Shown one piece after another: positions 1-8,196 of a stretch of DNA of 17,859 nt. The stretch spans positions 1-17,859 of the forward strand of contig DASYAI010000083.1 in the NCBI GenBank assembly GCA_036501425.1, in the 5' to 3' direction. Source of the DNA: DATKRB01 sp036501425 (GTDB lineage Bacteria; Actinomycetota; Acidimicrobiia; Acidimicrobiales; RAAP-2). The notes beneath the pieces are model-generated. The model saw only the letters and a program-made list of their open reading frames with translations, was not told where the DNA came from and did no database searches. The number at the start of each line of letters is the position of its first letter. Within the stretch, counting starts at the first letter, position 1. Both the position numbers and the translations under genes were made by a program.

Positions 1-85
1 CGGCGATGGTCTCGGCGACCATCCGGACCGCCCGCTCACGCAGTTCGGGCGGATACCGCTTCTGCGGCGGCTTCTTGTCTCCCAT
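1..85 (-). CDS. IS3-family transposase OrfA, N-terminal fragment cut by the window edge
   Basis: The frame starts at ATG 85-83, after a GGGAGAG ribosome-binding-like stretch about eight bases upstream. Its 28 visible residues include KRYPPELRERAVRMVAE, the start of the helix-turn-helix domain of IS3/IS911-type OrfA proteins, which binds the element's ends. In this family OrfA is normally joined to the DDE catalytic OrfB by programmed -1 frameshifting; that part is off the window. The frame is open to the window edge. It is too short to assign an IS3 subgroup. Confidence 0.7.
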   Translation of the reverse strand, partial: MGDKKPPQKRYPPELRERAVRMVAETIA

Positions 86-136
86 GGCTCTCACTCTCCC
101 AAGTTCGAGAGTCTCCAGGAAACCCAGGGCGCTTCA
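1..136 (-). mobile_element. End of an IS3-family insertion sequence (continues beyond the window)
   Basis: The minus strand reading from 136 begins TGAAGCGCCCTGGG and continues with a GTTTCCTGGAGAC segment. The TGA tip followed by a G/C-rich block and GTTTCCTGGAGAC is the type of terminal inverted repeat I associate with actinobacterial IS3-family elements. About 50 bases inside this end the orfA reading frame starts, as is usual for these elements. The right-hand limit at 136 is inferred from the TGA tip. The other end, the 3-bp target duplication and orfB lie outside the window, so intactness cannot be judged. Confidence 0.6.
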
Positions 137-211
137 TGGCGATCAACGTGGTACTACTGAGGCATGACCAAATCATTGGACCGATCCGGACCGAATGCTG
201 AGGGGAACGGC

Positions 212-712
212 ATGGGCGCTGAGCAACTGTTGGCTGCATTAGATGGTCGTGTTAGGGAGCTGGAAGACAAGCTCGCCATCCTGCAGGTCGTCGCCGGTTA
301 CGGTCCGAGTGTGGACGGGGGAGCCGCACAAGAGGCAGGATTGCTTTGGACTGAGGACTCCTGGTACGACACGGACTCGTCGCCCGCTGCCTCCGTACCC
401 CACGGGCGGGCGGGTATCGAGGGGGCCGCCAAAAGGTTCCTAGAGGATCCCTCTGGTCTTGCGCATATCAGCCATCTGCCCATGATCAAGGTCGAGGGCG
501 ATAGAGCAACGGCCGTCAACCACTCCAACACGTTCCACCAAGAAGGGGACGGAGAAGAGTTTCGACTTGGCCGTGTCTCGTCCAATCGATGGGACCTTGT
601 GCGAGTGGACGGCAAGTGGCAAGTGGAGCGCAGGGTGAACCGCCTCTTGAACGGATCGAGAGAATCAAAGGATCTTCTCGGCGATGGTGCCAGAGAGATT
701 CTCGGGCAGTAA
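212..712 (+). CDS. SnoaL-like / NTF2-fold protein (nuclear transport factor 2 family)
   Basis: The product has 166 residues, typical for a single SnoaL-like cone-shaped alpha+beta barrel. The N-terminal helix (RVRELEDKLAILQVVAGYGP, about residues 13-32) is followed by an acidic segment with WTEDSWYDTD, then HGRAGIEGAAKRFL and HISHLPMIKVEGDRATA, the usual order in bacterial family members that resemble polyketide cyclases, ring hydroxylase beta subunits or dehydratases. The exact reaction cannot be read from sequence. ATG 212 is preferred because AGGGG lies six bases upstream. An in-frame ATG at 164 would add 16 polar residues but has GAGG only one or two bases away. The gene lies just downstream of the IS3 end, with no partner in an operon. 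Codon use is less G/C-biased than in the core genes to the right. Confidence 0.75.
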   Translation: MGAEQLLAALDGRVRELEDKLAILQVVAGYGPSVDGGAAQEAGLLWTEDSWYDTDSSPAASVPHGRAGIEGAAKRFLEDPSGLAHISHLPMIKVEGDRATAVNHSNTFHQEGDGEEFRLGRVSSNRWDLVRVDGKWQVERRVNRLLNGSRESKDLLGDGAREILGQ

Positions 713-800
713 GGTCTGCCTTCGCCAAACTTCAGCCCTTGCGGGATTCAGGACCGCCGTGGTTGAGCATCCCTCCGGTACCGCGCCGAGGCAGTGACCG

Positions 801-982
801 TCGTGGGGTCAAAACCTCGACGCCTCGTCGGGGTGCGAACCATACGGCGCCACCCGAGGCTTCTGGGAACGTCGTGGCTTCGTCCAGATCAACTGCATCG
901 ACCCTCTCCCTGGATTGCAGCCCGGGATTCCATCGACATCTACGTGGCCGCTCTGGCTCCTACGGCGGACAACAAGCTCTAA
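801..982 (+). pseudogene. Decayed C-terminal remnant of a GNAT acetyltransferase
   Basis: From about 837 the third frame reads EPYGATRGFWERRGFVQIN followed by CIDPLPGLQPG, which matches the end of a GNAT N-acetyltransferase: the helix/strand around FWERRGF and the last beta strands. At the G run 924-926 the sense switches to the second frame, which continues DSIDIYVAALAPTADNKL and stops at 980-982. Restoring one G would join these as LQPGDSIDIYVAAL. No convincing N-terminal half or acetyl-CoA loop is visible upstream, so the copy appears truncated as well as frameshifted. The left limit is approximate. Alternative: the shift is an assembly error and the true gene starts further left in a form I could not recognise. 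Confidence 0.45.
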
Positions 983-1038
983 TCACCTGTCGTCCAGGAC
1001 CAAAGGGGCGACCAAGAGCGGACGCCATACTTGTCGGA

Positions 1039-1561
1039 GTGCTGGTACGGAAAGCGATGCCCGACGATGTCCCGGCAATTCGGTGTGCGTATCTCAGCTC
1101 GTGGAGAGGGGGCTGCCAAGGACCTTCTTCCCGAGGGCGAGTTGGACCGCCAAGCTGCCATTCGGGCCGCGTGCGACTGGGAGGGATCCATCGAGCAGAT
1201 GGACCGGGTGGTCCCCGAGGCGTATGGGCGAATCACCGGAGTCGTCGAGTGTGTACATGTTCCCCACCCCGGGCGATTGCCCCCGGTCGAGATGCTCTAC
1301 GTCGTTCCGTCGGCGTGGGGCGCCGGTGCAGCCAAGGCGCTGTTAGATGCAGCCCTCTCGGCGGTGTGGGGCGTGGGGCATCGATCCGTATTGCTAGAAG
1401 TTATCGAAGCCCAGGGTCGTGCCCGACGCTTCTACGAGCGAGAGGGGTGGTGGTTGGACGAGTCGACGGCGCCTCGCACCAACGGGCTCTTCCGGCTCCT
1501 GGGTCTATCGGCACGATCGACCGGACATCAGAACGCCGAGCCTGCCGACCACGACGGCTGA
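1039..1561 (+). pseudogene. GNAT-family N-acetyltransferase broken by a one-base frameshift
   Basis: The first frame from GTG 1039 gives VLVRKAMPDDVPAIRCAYLSSWRG, a classic GNAT first strand and helix. The second frame then continues AAKDLLPEGELDRQAAI and, further on, MLYVVPSAWGAGAAKALLDA (strand 4 with the acetyl-CoA-binding loop WGAGAAK) and EAQGRARRFYEREGW (motif B), ending at TGA 1559-1561. The two halves join if one G is removed from the GGGGG run 1108-1112, giving SSWRGAAKDLLPEGELD. Together they make a full-length protein of about 174 residues. The substrate is unknown. A TTG at 1031 in the second frame gives an uninterrupted 176-codon ORF, but its first 25 codons do not look like a GNAT. 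Either a recent pseudogene or a homopolymer sequencing error. Confidence 0.7.
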
Positions 1562-1885
1562 TCAACCCCTAGCCAGGAGGCCTTCCCAAGTTGAGATGGG
1601 ATTCACCGTCGCTGGCCAGTCGGTCCCGAGCACCAACGCCAGTGCCGTCATCACCGGATCGATTCGGGCAGAGACACGGGTCAGGCGTTCTTCTTGAATC
1701 TGGTTGTCGGTCGTCACGACGACGAAGGATATTCGTCCCGGTCATGGCGACCACTGACCGTCTACCAGCGTACGGGCGGGAGGGTTCGAACGGTCCCATT
1801 GAGCCCAGCGCTGACCCACCCCGTGGGCGCCGGTCGCAAAGGCCGCTTACGCTGACACGCAGCGCAGAGCCAACGAAGGGACGAC
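1562..1885 (+). other. Intergenic stretch, no gene recognised
   Basis: Open frames crossing this stretch on both strands show no recognisable motif, no plausible start with a ribosome binding site and mixed codon use. Near its right end TACGCT (1848-1853) fits the TANNNT -10 pattern and could be the promoter of the small gene that starts at 1886, leaving a leader of roughly 26 bases. Nothing else is visible. Confidence 0.5.
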
Positions 1886-2152
1886 GTGGGCTTCCTCTCA
1901 AGGTTGTTGGTTCCGAGATCAGTACGGAGGGCCGTTCACCCGGTGCGCTCGGCAAGGCGTGCGGTCACGCCAAGGTCGGTGAAGCGCATCAGGCGAGCAG
2001 CCCACCCGGTCAGCATTGCCATCTACGGCATCGAGCGGTCGCTCACGACCAAACCCCGATCACGAACCCGGCGGCCGGCCTGGCACCACGGAACCTGCAC
2101 AATCAACCACCGAACCGAGGCGGCGGCCGCTCGGTGTCGACGTACGACCTAG
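1886..2152 (+). CDS. Small, very basic protein of unknown function with an internal repeat
   Basis: A GTG start at 1886 is preceded by GAAGGG (1875-1880) with five bases between, a strong ribosome binding site, and this is the main reason for calling the gene. The 88-residue product is arginine-rich. Residues about 8-42 contain a repeated pattern: VPRSVRRAVHPVRSARRAV and then TPRSVKRIRRAAHPVSIA, built from P-R-S-V-(R/K)-R and H-P-V-x-S units. A short hydrophobic patch, SIAIYGIERSL, follows. The basic helices suggest binding to nucleic acid or acidic membrane lipid, but this is inference. I recall similar small hypothetical proteins in actinobacteria but cannot name a family. The tail after residue 60 is low quality, so the true stop may have been changed by a frameshift. 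Confidence 0.5.
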   Translation: MGFLSRLLVPRSVRRAVHPVRSARRAVTPRSVKRIRRAAHPVSIAIYGIERSLTTKPRSRTRRPAWHHGTCTINHRTEAAAARCRRTT

Positions 2153-2168
2153 TACTGCTCAGGCACCC

Positions 2169-3374
2169 TCACGTCGGCGTGAAACTGGTCGAGCACGACG
2201 CCGCCCCCACGGTTACATCCACGGCCACCATGTAGTCGACCGTGGGCGTTCCGATGTCGAAGACCACCGTTGCGTTCCCGTTCACATCCGTAGACCCACC
2301 AAAGGTCGAGGTCGTGGTCTTGTAGTGGGCGCTCACCGACACCGGCTCATTGGCCACATTCGAGGCGATCGAGACGCTCACATCTCCGCCATCGGGGGGC
2401 GTGGAATTCAACATCGACGCTGAGCAGGATGGTGTGGAAGTCACAGGTGGCGATGTTGGGCTGGGAGGTGGCGCTACGGCCGACCCGAAGAAAAGTGAGG
2501 TCCCGTAGTTGAAGACCCCGCCGTCGGATGCCACGAACCGATAGCCCGTCCCCGAGATGTTGGACTCCATGCCGACGATCGGCTGGTTCAGGTGGATGGC
2601 GCCGGTCGATCCGAGGAACGGGGCGCCGAAGCTGAAGATGCCCCCGTCGCTGGCCACGAGCCAGTAGCCGGTCCCACCCAAGTCGGCCGACATGCCGACC
2701 ACGGGCCGATTGAGCGGCATCCCTCCCATCGAACCCAAGAAGGGAGCATCGAAAGCAAAGATGCCGCCGTCGCTGGCCACGAGCCAGTACCCGGCGCCAC
2801 CAGGTGCGGGGGCCATCCCGACAACGGGGCGGTTGAGGGTCAGCGATCCCGTCGACCCGGCGAAGGGAGCGTCGAAGGCGAAGATGCCACCGTCAGAGGC
2901 CACGAGCCAATAACCGCCGGTGGCTGGGTCTACGGCGATGCCCACGATGGGCTTATTGAGCGGCATGCCACCCATCGATCCGTGAAACGCTGCGTCCCCG
3001 AAGGCGAAGATGCCGCCGTCCGATCCCACGAGGAAGTAGCCACCACCGTCGGGAGTAGCGGCGATGCCCACGATCGGATGGGTCGGTGCTCGGGTCAGGC
3101 CGGGGAACGCCGACGCGTCACCACACGCCACGACCTCGCCCTCGTTGTTGGCGACCCAGTAGCCACCGTCGTCAGCGCTCGCTGCAAGCCCCACGACCGT
3201 GCCCGAGGCAAGGGTGCCGTTGCAGGTGGACCCCGTGTGGGGTTCGGAGAGTCGGGGTCCAGTGGCGCCGGTAGCCGAGGTCGACATGGCGATCAAGAGG
3301 ATCGGCGCCAGGACCAGTACCAGCACGTCGACGAGCGTTGCGGGAAATCGGTGCACGGTTCGCTTCAGCGGCAT
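2169..3374 (-). CDS. Secreted repeat protein (beta-propeller-like GYWLVASDGGIFAF repeats plus C-terminal Ig-like domain)
   Basis: ATG 3374 is chosen because GAAGGA lies seven bases upstream and a signal sequence follows at once: KRTVHRF, then a hydrophobic core at residues 14-30 and an Ala/Ser/Thr-rich cleavage region. An upstream in-frame start would add 31 residues with no such logic. Residues 60-299 hold six repeats of 41-42 residues with the core GYWLVASDGGIFAF followed by a P(I/V)VGM strand. Such repeats are common in exported actinobacterial proteins and probably form a beta-propeller. A Pro/Ser/Thr linker (300-316) leads to a beta-rich C-terminal domain with two cysteines (C317, C394) that may form a disulphide in an Ig-like fold. 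There is no sortase motif or catalytic triad; the likely role is cell-surface binding or scaffolding. A TANNNT box, TAAAGT, on the minus strand at 3411-3406 may be the -10. Confidence 0.8.
   Translation of the reverse strand: MPLKRTVHRFPATLVDVLVLVLAPILLIAMSTSATGATGPRLSEPHTGSTCNGTLASGTVVGLAASADDGGYWVANNEGEVVACGDASAFPGLTRAPTHPIVGIAATPDGGGYFLVGSDGGIFAFGDAAFHGSMGGMPLNKPIVGIAVDPATGGYWLVASDGGIFAFDAPFAGSTGSLTLNRPVVGMAPAPGGAGYWLVASDGGIFAFDAPFLGSMGGMPLNRPVVGMSADLGGTGYWLVASDGGIFSFGAPFLGSTGAIHLNQPIVGMESNISGTGYRFVASDGGVFNYGTSLFFGSAVAPPPSPTSPPVTSTPSCSASMLNSTPPDGGDVSVSIASNVANEPVSVSAHYKTTTSTFGGSTDVNGNATVVFDIGTPTVDYMVAVDVTVGAASCSTSFTPT
2478..3197 (-). repeat. Six degenerate tandem repeats, 123-126 bp, coding for 41-42 residue units
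   Basis: The conserved glycine of the GYW/GYF/GYR motif recurs at protein residues 71, 112, 154, 195, 236 and 277, so the period is 41-42 codons. The central copies are close at DNA level: the string coding for ASDGGIF recurs near 2642, 2764 and 2887. The outer copies are diverged, notably the first (VANNEGEVVACG) and the last (VASDGGVFNYG). The pattern fits expansion from the middle. Confidence 0.85.
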
Positions 3375-3405
3375 CGATGGTTCCTTCGTCGGGAGGACAG
3401 TTCGG

Positions 3406-3411
3406 ACTTTA
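3406..3411 (-). promoter_or_regulatory. Possible -10 box (TAAAGT) for the secreted repeat protein
   Basis: TAAAGT on the minus strand lies 32 bases before ATG 3374 and fits TANNNT. The implied leader of about 25 bases would contain the GAAGGA ribosome binding site. No good -35 is visible, so this rests on position and the hexamer only. Confidence 0.3.
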
Positions 3412-3570
3412 GCCCGGACGTGGAATCCATGACCGGTGTTCTCGGTGCCGAGGACAAGCCACCTCATTCAGAGTTTCCCGAGCTCGTCACGAACACACTT
3501 GGCAAAACGACGCCTACGAAGACGGCGGGCGAGAAACACAACTGGACCGCCTCGATTCGCAGCACCGGAG

Positions 3571-3576
3571 TAGTTT
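3571..3576 (+). promoter_or_regulatory. Putative -10 box (TAGTTT) of a leaderless transcript
   Basis: TAGTTT ends six bases before GTG 3583, so RNA synthesis would begin at or next to the start codon. The only ribosome-binding-like string, GGAG at 3567-3570, is twelve bases from the GTG and overlaps the promoter side. The same TAGTTT-6-GTG layout occurs before uppS at 17584-17589 on the other strand. Confidence 0.5.
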
Positions 3577-3582
3577 GTCCTG

Positions 3583-4299
3583 GTGGATCGCCATCTCGAT
3601 TGGCCCGGCTGCATCAACACGCGGGACCTCGGTGGCCTTAGAACAGCGGACGGACGAGAAACGACCTGGGGCGCCGTAGTGCGTTCCGACAATCCCGCCT
3701 ACCTGACCGCCGAAGGCTGGACTGCACTTCACGACTACGGCATTCGCTCAATCGCCGCTCTACGGACACTCGGTGCCGATGACGACGAACCCGACAGCCA
3801 GATGGTGCCCGCTGACGTTCGCATCGAACGGGTCGTGGTTGAGGACGGGACCGATTCGGTGTTTGGCGAGCGGTGCATCGACACAGGTCTCTGGTGCACG
3901 CCAATCTTCTTTGGCGAGATGCTCGACCGCTGGCCCGAACGGTGTGCCGCTGCAGTGAGTGCGGTAGCCCAGGCTCCGCCCGGTGGGGTCGTCATCTCCT
4001 GCGGACGAGGTTGCGACCGGACAGGCCTCGTGGCGTTCCTTCTCCTGGCAATCGTGGGCGTCTCGGGTGAGGACATTGCCCACGACTGGACCATGAGCGT
4101 CGACCGCCTGCGAAGTCGGGACCCCACCTTTGAGGGAGCGTTGCAAGAGGTGCTCGACAGAGAGCGCACTTCGGTGGCCGACTCAATCGAGCGCATTCTC
4201 AACTCGTTCGACATCCCAAGCCGTCTCATCGGCGGGGGCCTTGCGGTCACAGACTTGAAGGCGATCGAGCATAGACTTCTCGCTCCTGGGCTCGGATGA
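3583..4299 (+). CDS. Tyrosine-protein phosphatase family protein (Y_phosphatase3 type) with variant P-loop
   Basis: The 238-residue product starts with WPGCINTRDLGGLRTADGR (about 7-25) and RSDNPAYLTAEGWTALHDYG, the N-terminal signature of bacterial tyrosine/lipid phosphatases of the MptpB/Y_phosphatase3 group. The CX5R catalytic loop is at residues 140-146: C140 as nucleophile, R146 for phosphate binding, in ISCGRGCDRTGLVAF. Family members usually have HC..GKDRTG; here the residue before the cysteine is Ser, not His, and Cys144 replaces the usual Lys. Hydrolysis of phosphotyrosine, phosphoserine or phosphoinositide is expected but may be altered. No signal peptide is present, so it is probably cytoplasmic. 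The gene stands alone, divergent from the repeat protein, and seems to be transcribed without a leader. Codon use is more mixed than in the core genes, which supports an acquired origin. Confidence 0.82.
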   Translation: MDRHLDWPGCINTRDLGGLRTADGRETTWGAVVRSDNPAYLTAEGWTALHDYGIRSIAALRTLGADDDEPDSQMVPADVRIERVVVEDGTDSVFGERCIDTGLWCTPIFFGEMLDRWPERCAAAVSAVAQAPPGGVVISCGRGCDRTGLVAFLLLAIVGVSGEDIAHDWTMSVDRLRSRDPTFEGALQEVLDRERTSVADSIERILNSFDIPSRLIGGGLAVTDLKAIEHRLLAPGLG

Positions 4300-4693
4300 C
4301 ATCCCGAAATGGCCTGAGGCGGTCCGGGCGAACCAGCTTCAGTTCCGTTGATCATCGCCCCACCCTTGGGCGGAACGGGCTGGGCGCTGGCGCTCCCCAT
4401 CTGCTGCCCGTGCGAGATGGCGGCAGCAAAGGCTGCGATGGTCTGCGATGAGATCGGCATGCCGGCGTCGAGGTTGGACCCCCGCCCCCCGGACACCGTC
4501 CTGGGCTCACAGAGCCCACCAGAACGCCCTGCGTGGTCCCCTGGGCTCGTTGGGCAATCTCACGGCTGGGAACTCCACCCAGGCTCGGTAGGACTGCGGT
4601 CTAGTTGCGGGCTCCGATAACGCCCGTGGACCGCCCATCATGGCGAGAGAGGACCGGACAACCGCAAAAAGTTGACCTTGACTAGGAGCTTCG
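4300..4693 (+). other. Intergenic stretch between phosphatase gene and tRNA-Asn, no gene recognised
   Basis: No convincing gene was found. The minus strand around 4496-4340 has a protein-like segment (SSQTIAAFAAAISHGQQMGS) but the frame then runs antisense through the phosphatase gene and no ribosome binding site precedes it, so it is at most a remnant. Close to the tRNA, 4685-4697 forms a perfect 5-bp hairpin with a 3-base loop. On the minus strand a T run (4674-4670) follows about ten bases later, a weak terminator candidate for the tRNA transcript. Confidence 0.45.
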
Positions 4694-4765
4694 CTCCGGG
4701 GGAGAGACTCGAACTCTCAACCTAGCGGTTAACAGCCGCTTGCTCTGCCGTTGAGCTACCCCGGA
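4694..4765 (-). tRNA. tRNA-Asn (anticodon GTT)
   Basis: The 72-base cloverleaf folds completely: acceptor stem TCCGGGG with CCCCGGA, D stem GCTC/GAGC, anticodon stem AGCGG/CCGCT with loop CTGTTAA (anticodon GTT), five-base variable loop AGGTT, T stem GAGAG/CTCTC with loop TTCGAGT, and discriminator G. CCA is not encoded and would be added after transcription. TATCGT (4790-4785, minus strand) lies about twenty bases upstream and could be its -10. The gene follows rpoD on the same strand, and its 3' end points toward the accessory region on the left. Confidence 0.96.
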
Positions 4766-4817
4766 ATGGGCCGGTCAGGGCCAGACGATAGCAGGGGGCA
4801 TCGTCGGCCCTACCCGC

Positions 4818-6211
<1,394 letters not shown>

Positions 6212-6215
<4 letters not shown>

Positions 6216-8176
6216 GGATCCTCCTGCCCGCTGGCGTTGAGCCACGCTAGCAACCGGTCCGCCGATTCGCGGCATGAAGCCGGGTCCTCCAGCTCGGCCA
6301 ACCACCGCTTCACCTGGCCGGTCAGCAGGGATGCGCCCTCCAGCTCGACCGGGTTGGTACGGGCCCGAGCACCGAGCAGCGCGAGCTCGCGGCGGGCCGC
6401 CTCGCGCAACAGCTGGGCGATCACCGCGTCGACCGGGTCGCCGAGCGTGCCGTCGGGCACGAAGGGCTCCTCGACCGTGACCCGCCGGAGCAGGTCGGCC
6501 ACTTCGGGCGCCGATCCTTCGATCGCCTCGTACAGATCCTCGGCTTCGGCCAGCGCTCGGTAGGCGCGGCGGTGCAGCTCGTCGGTGAACAGGAGCTCGT
6601 CGAGGCGGTCGGCGACGGCTTCGGGACGGTGGACGGCGTAGCGCAGGGCCTCGAGCCCGGGCCGGCTGGTCGCCCCCCGGCTCGTCGCCCCGGCCCGGGT
6701 GGGCGCCCGCCCCCCGGAACCGGGCCCCGACCACCCGGCCCCGGGCCCCGCGAGCGGCCGGGCGTCGCCCGGGTCGTCCTCGTCGTCGGGCTCGGGCTCG
6801 GGGCGCCCCCGGGCGCCGTCACGCCCCGAACGAGCGGGCGACCCGGTCGGGGCGCCCTTGGGGGCCGGGACCGCTGCACGCGCCGACTCGAGCCGCTCGC
6901 GCACCCGGTCGACGCCCAGCCGGCATCGGTCGGCCACCTCCATCGCGTACTGATCTCGCACCAGGTCGTCGGGGTGCTCGGCGACGACCCGCAGCGCGGC
7001 GTCGGCCGCCCGGGCCCGGCCCTCGGCGCTGGTGAGATCGGCCCCCTCCCAGACCCGGCGCACCCGGAAGGCCAGGAACGGCCGAGCCTCCGCCACCGCC
7101 CGGGCCAGTGCCTCGGGATCGGTGCGCGCCAGGTCGCCCGGATCGCTGCCCGGTGGCAGAGCCGCCACCGCGACGTCCACCTCGTGGCGCCGTTCCCACT
7201 CGTAGACCCGCGAGACGGCCGATTGACCGGCGCTGTCGGCATCGAAGGCGAGCACGATCCGCCGCCCGAAGTTCCGCAGCAACGTGAAGTGCTCCTCGGC
7301 GAGGGCGGTGCCGCAGGTGGCGACCGCCCGGGGCACCCCGGCTTGGAAGAACCCGATGACGTCGGTGTAGCCCTCGCAGACCACCACCTCACCGGTGGCC
7401 ACAACGTCCTTCTTGGCCCAATTGAGACCGTAGAGGGTGCGGCGCTTGGAGTAGATGGCCGACTCCTGGGAGTTCTTGTACTTGGGCTGGGGGCGGCCGT
7501 CGGGCGCGTCGCCCGCCGCCATCTGGGGCAGGATGCGCCCGCCCAGCGCGACCGGATGGCCCGAGGGGTCGCAGATGGGGAAGATCACCCGGCCCCGGAA
7601 GGCGTCCTGGTGGCGCCCCCGCCGGTTCACGAAGCCCAGCCCGGTTGCGGTCAGGATCCGCTCGGAGAACCCGAGCTCGCGGCTGAGGGCGTCCCATTCG
7701 TCGGGCGCCCAGCCCAGTCGGAACTGCCGGACGACCGAGCCGTCGTAGCCGCGCGAGCGCAGGTAGTCACGGGCCCGCCCGGCGTCGGGCGCCGACAGCA
7801 GGCGCTGGTGGTACCAGGCGACTGCCTGCTCGACCGCGTCGATGAGCTCGGTTCGGCGCCGGCGGTCGGTCCCCGCCGCGGCGTCCTCGTGCAGGGTCAC
7901 CCCGCAACGGTCGGCCAGCGACCGCACGGCATCGACGAAGTCCACCCGATCGATGGCCCGCACGAAGCTGATGGCGTCGCCCGACGCCTGGCACCCGAAG
8001 CAGTAGTAGAAGCCCTCCTCGGCGTTGACGCTGAACGACGGGGTCCGCTCGGCGTGGAACGGGCACAGCCCGACCCAGCGACGACCCTGCCGGCGCAGCG
8101 CCGAATGCTCCCCGATCAGGGCGACGATGTCGGTGGCCGCCCGGACCTGGGCCACGTCCTCGTCGGGAATGGCCAT
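6212..8176 (-). CDS. dnaG: DNA primase DnaG
   Basis: The 654-residue enzyme makes RNA primers for replication with the DnaB helicase. The CHC2 zinc-binding domain is intact, with ligands C38, H41, C59 and C62 (LCPFHAERTPSFS and YYCFGCQASGDAISF). The catalytic core includes RGRVIFPICDPSG and YKNSQES. The TOPRIM fold carries E268 (VVVCEGYTD) and D312/D314 (LAFDADSAGQSA), the metal-binding acidic residues. A low-complexity, charged and Gly/Pro/Arg-rich linker (about 436-508) leads to the helical C-terminal domain (509-650) expected to contact DnaB. ATG 8176 follows GGGGGTG with a spacing of about seven bases. The gene is 20 bases after ppdK and overlaps rpoD by four bases, giving a ppdK-dnaG-rpoD operon. 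Length is within the usual range, with the linker longer than in E. coli. Confidence 0.95.
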
Positions 8177-8196
8177 CGATCACCCCCGCCGCCGGC

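Noticed and set aside
1591..2235. Plus-strand open frame of 214 codons across the region before the repeat protein
   Set aside because: Pro/Arg/Ser-rich translation without motifs; the overlapping small frame from GTG 1886 has the better start signal and a regular sequence.
2590..3070. Regularly spaced near-identical strings that at first suggested a CRISPR-like array
   Set aside because: The period of about 123 bp is a multiple of three, the spacers are also conserved, and the whole is an in-frame coding repeat of a secreted protein.
3735..4496. Minus-strand open frame of about 250 codons with a protein-like start (SSQTIAAFAAAISHGQQMGS)
   Set aside because: Most of it is antisense to the phosphatase gene, no ribosome binding site precedes it and no family is recognised. 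At most the first 50 codons are a gene remnant.
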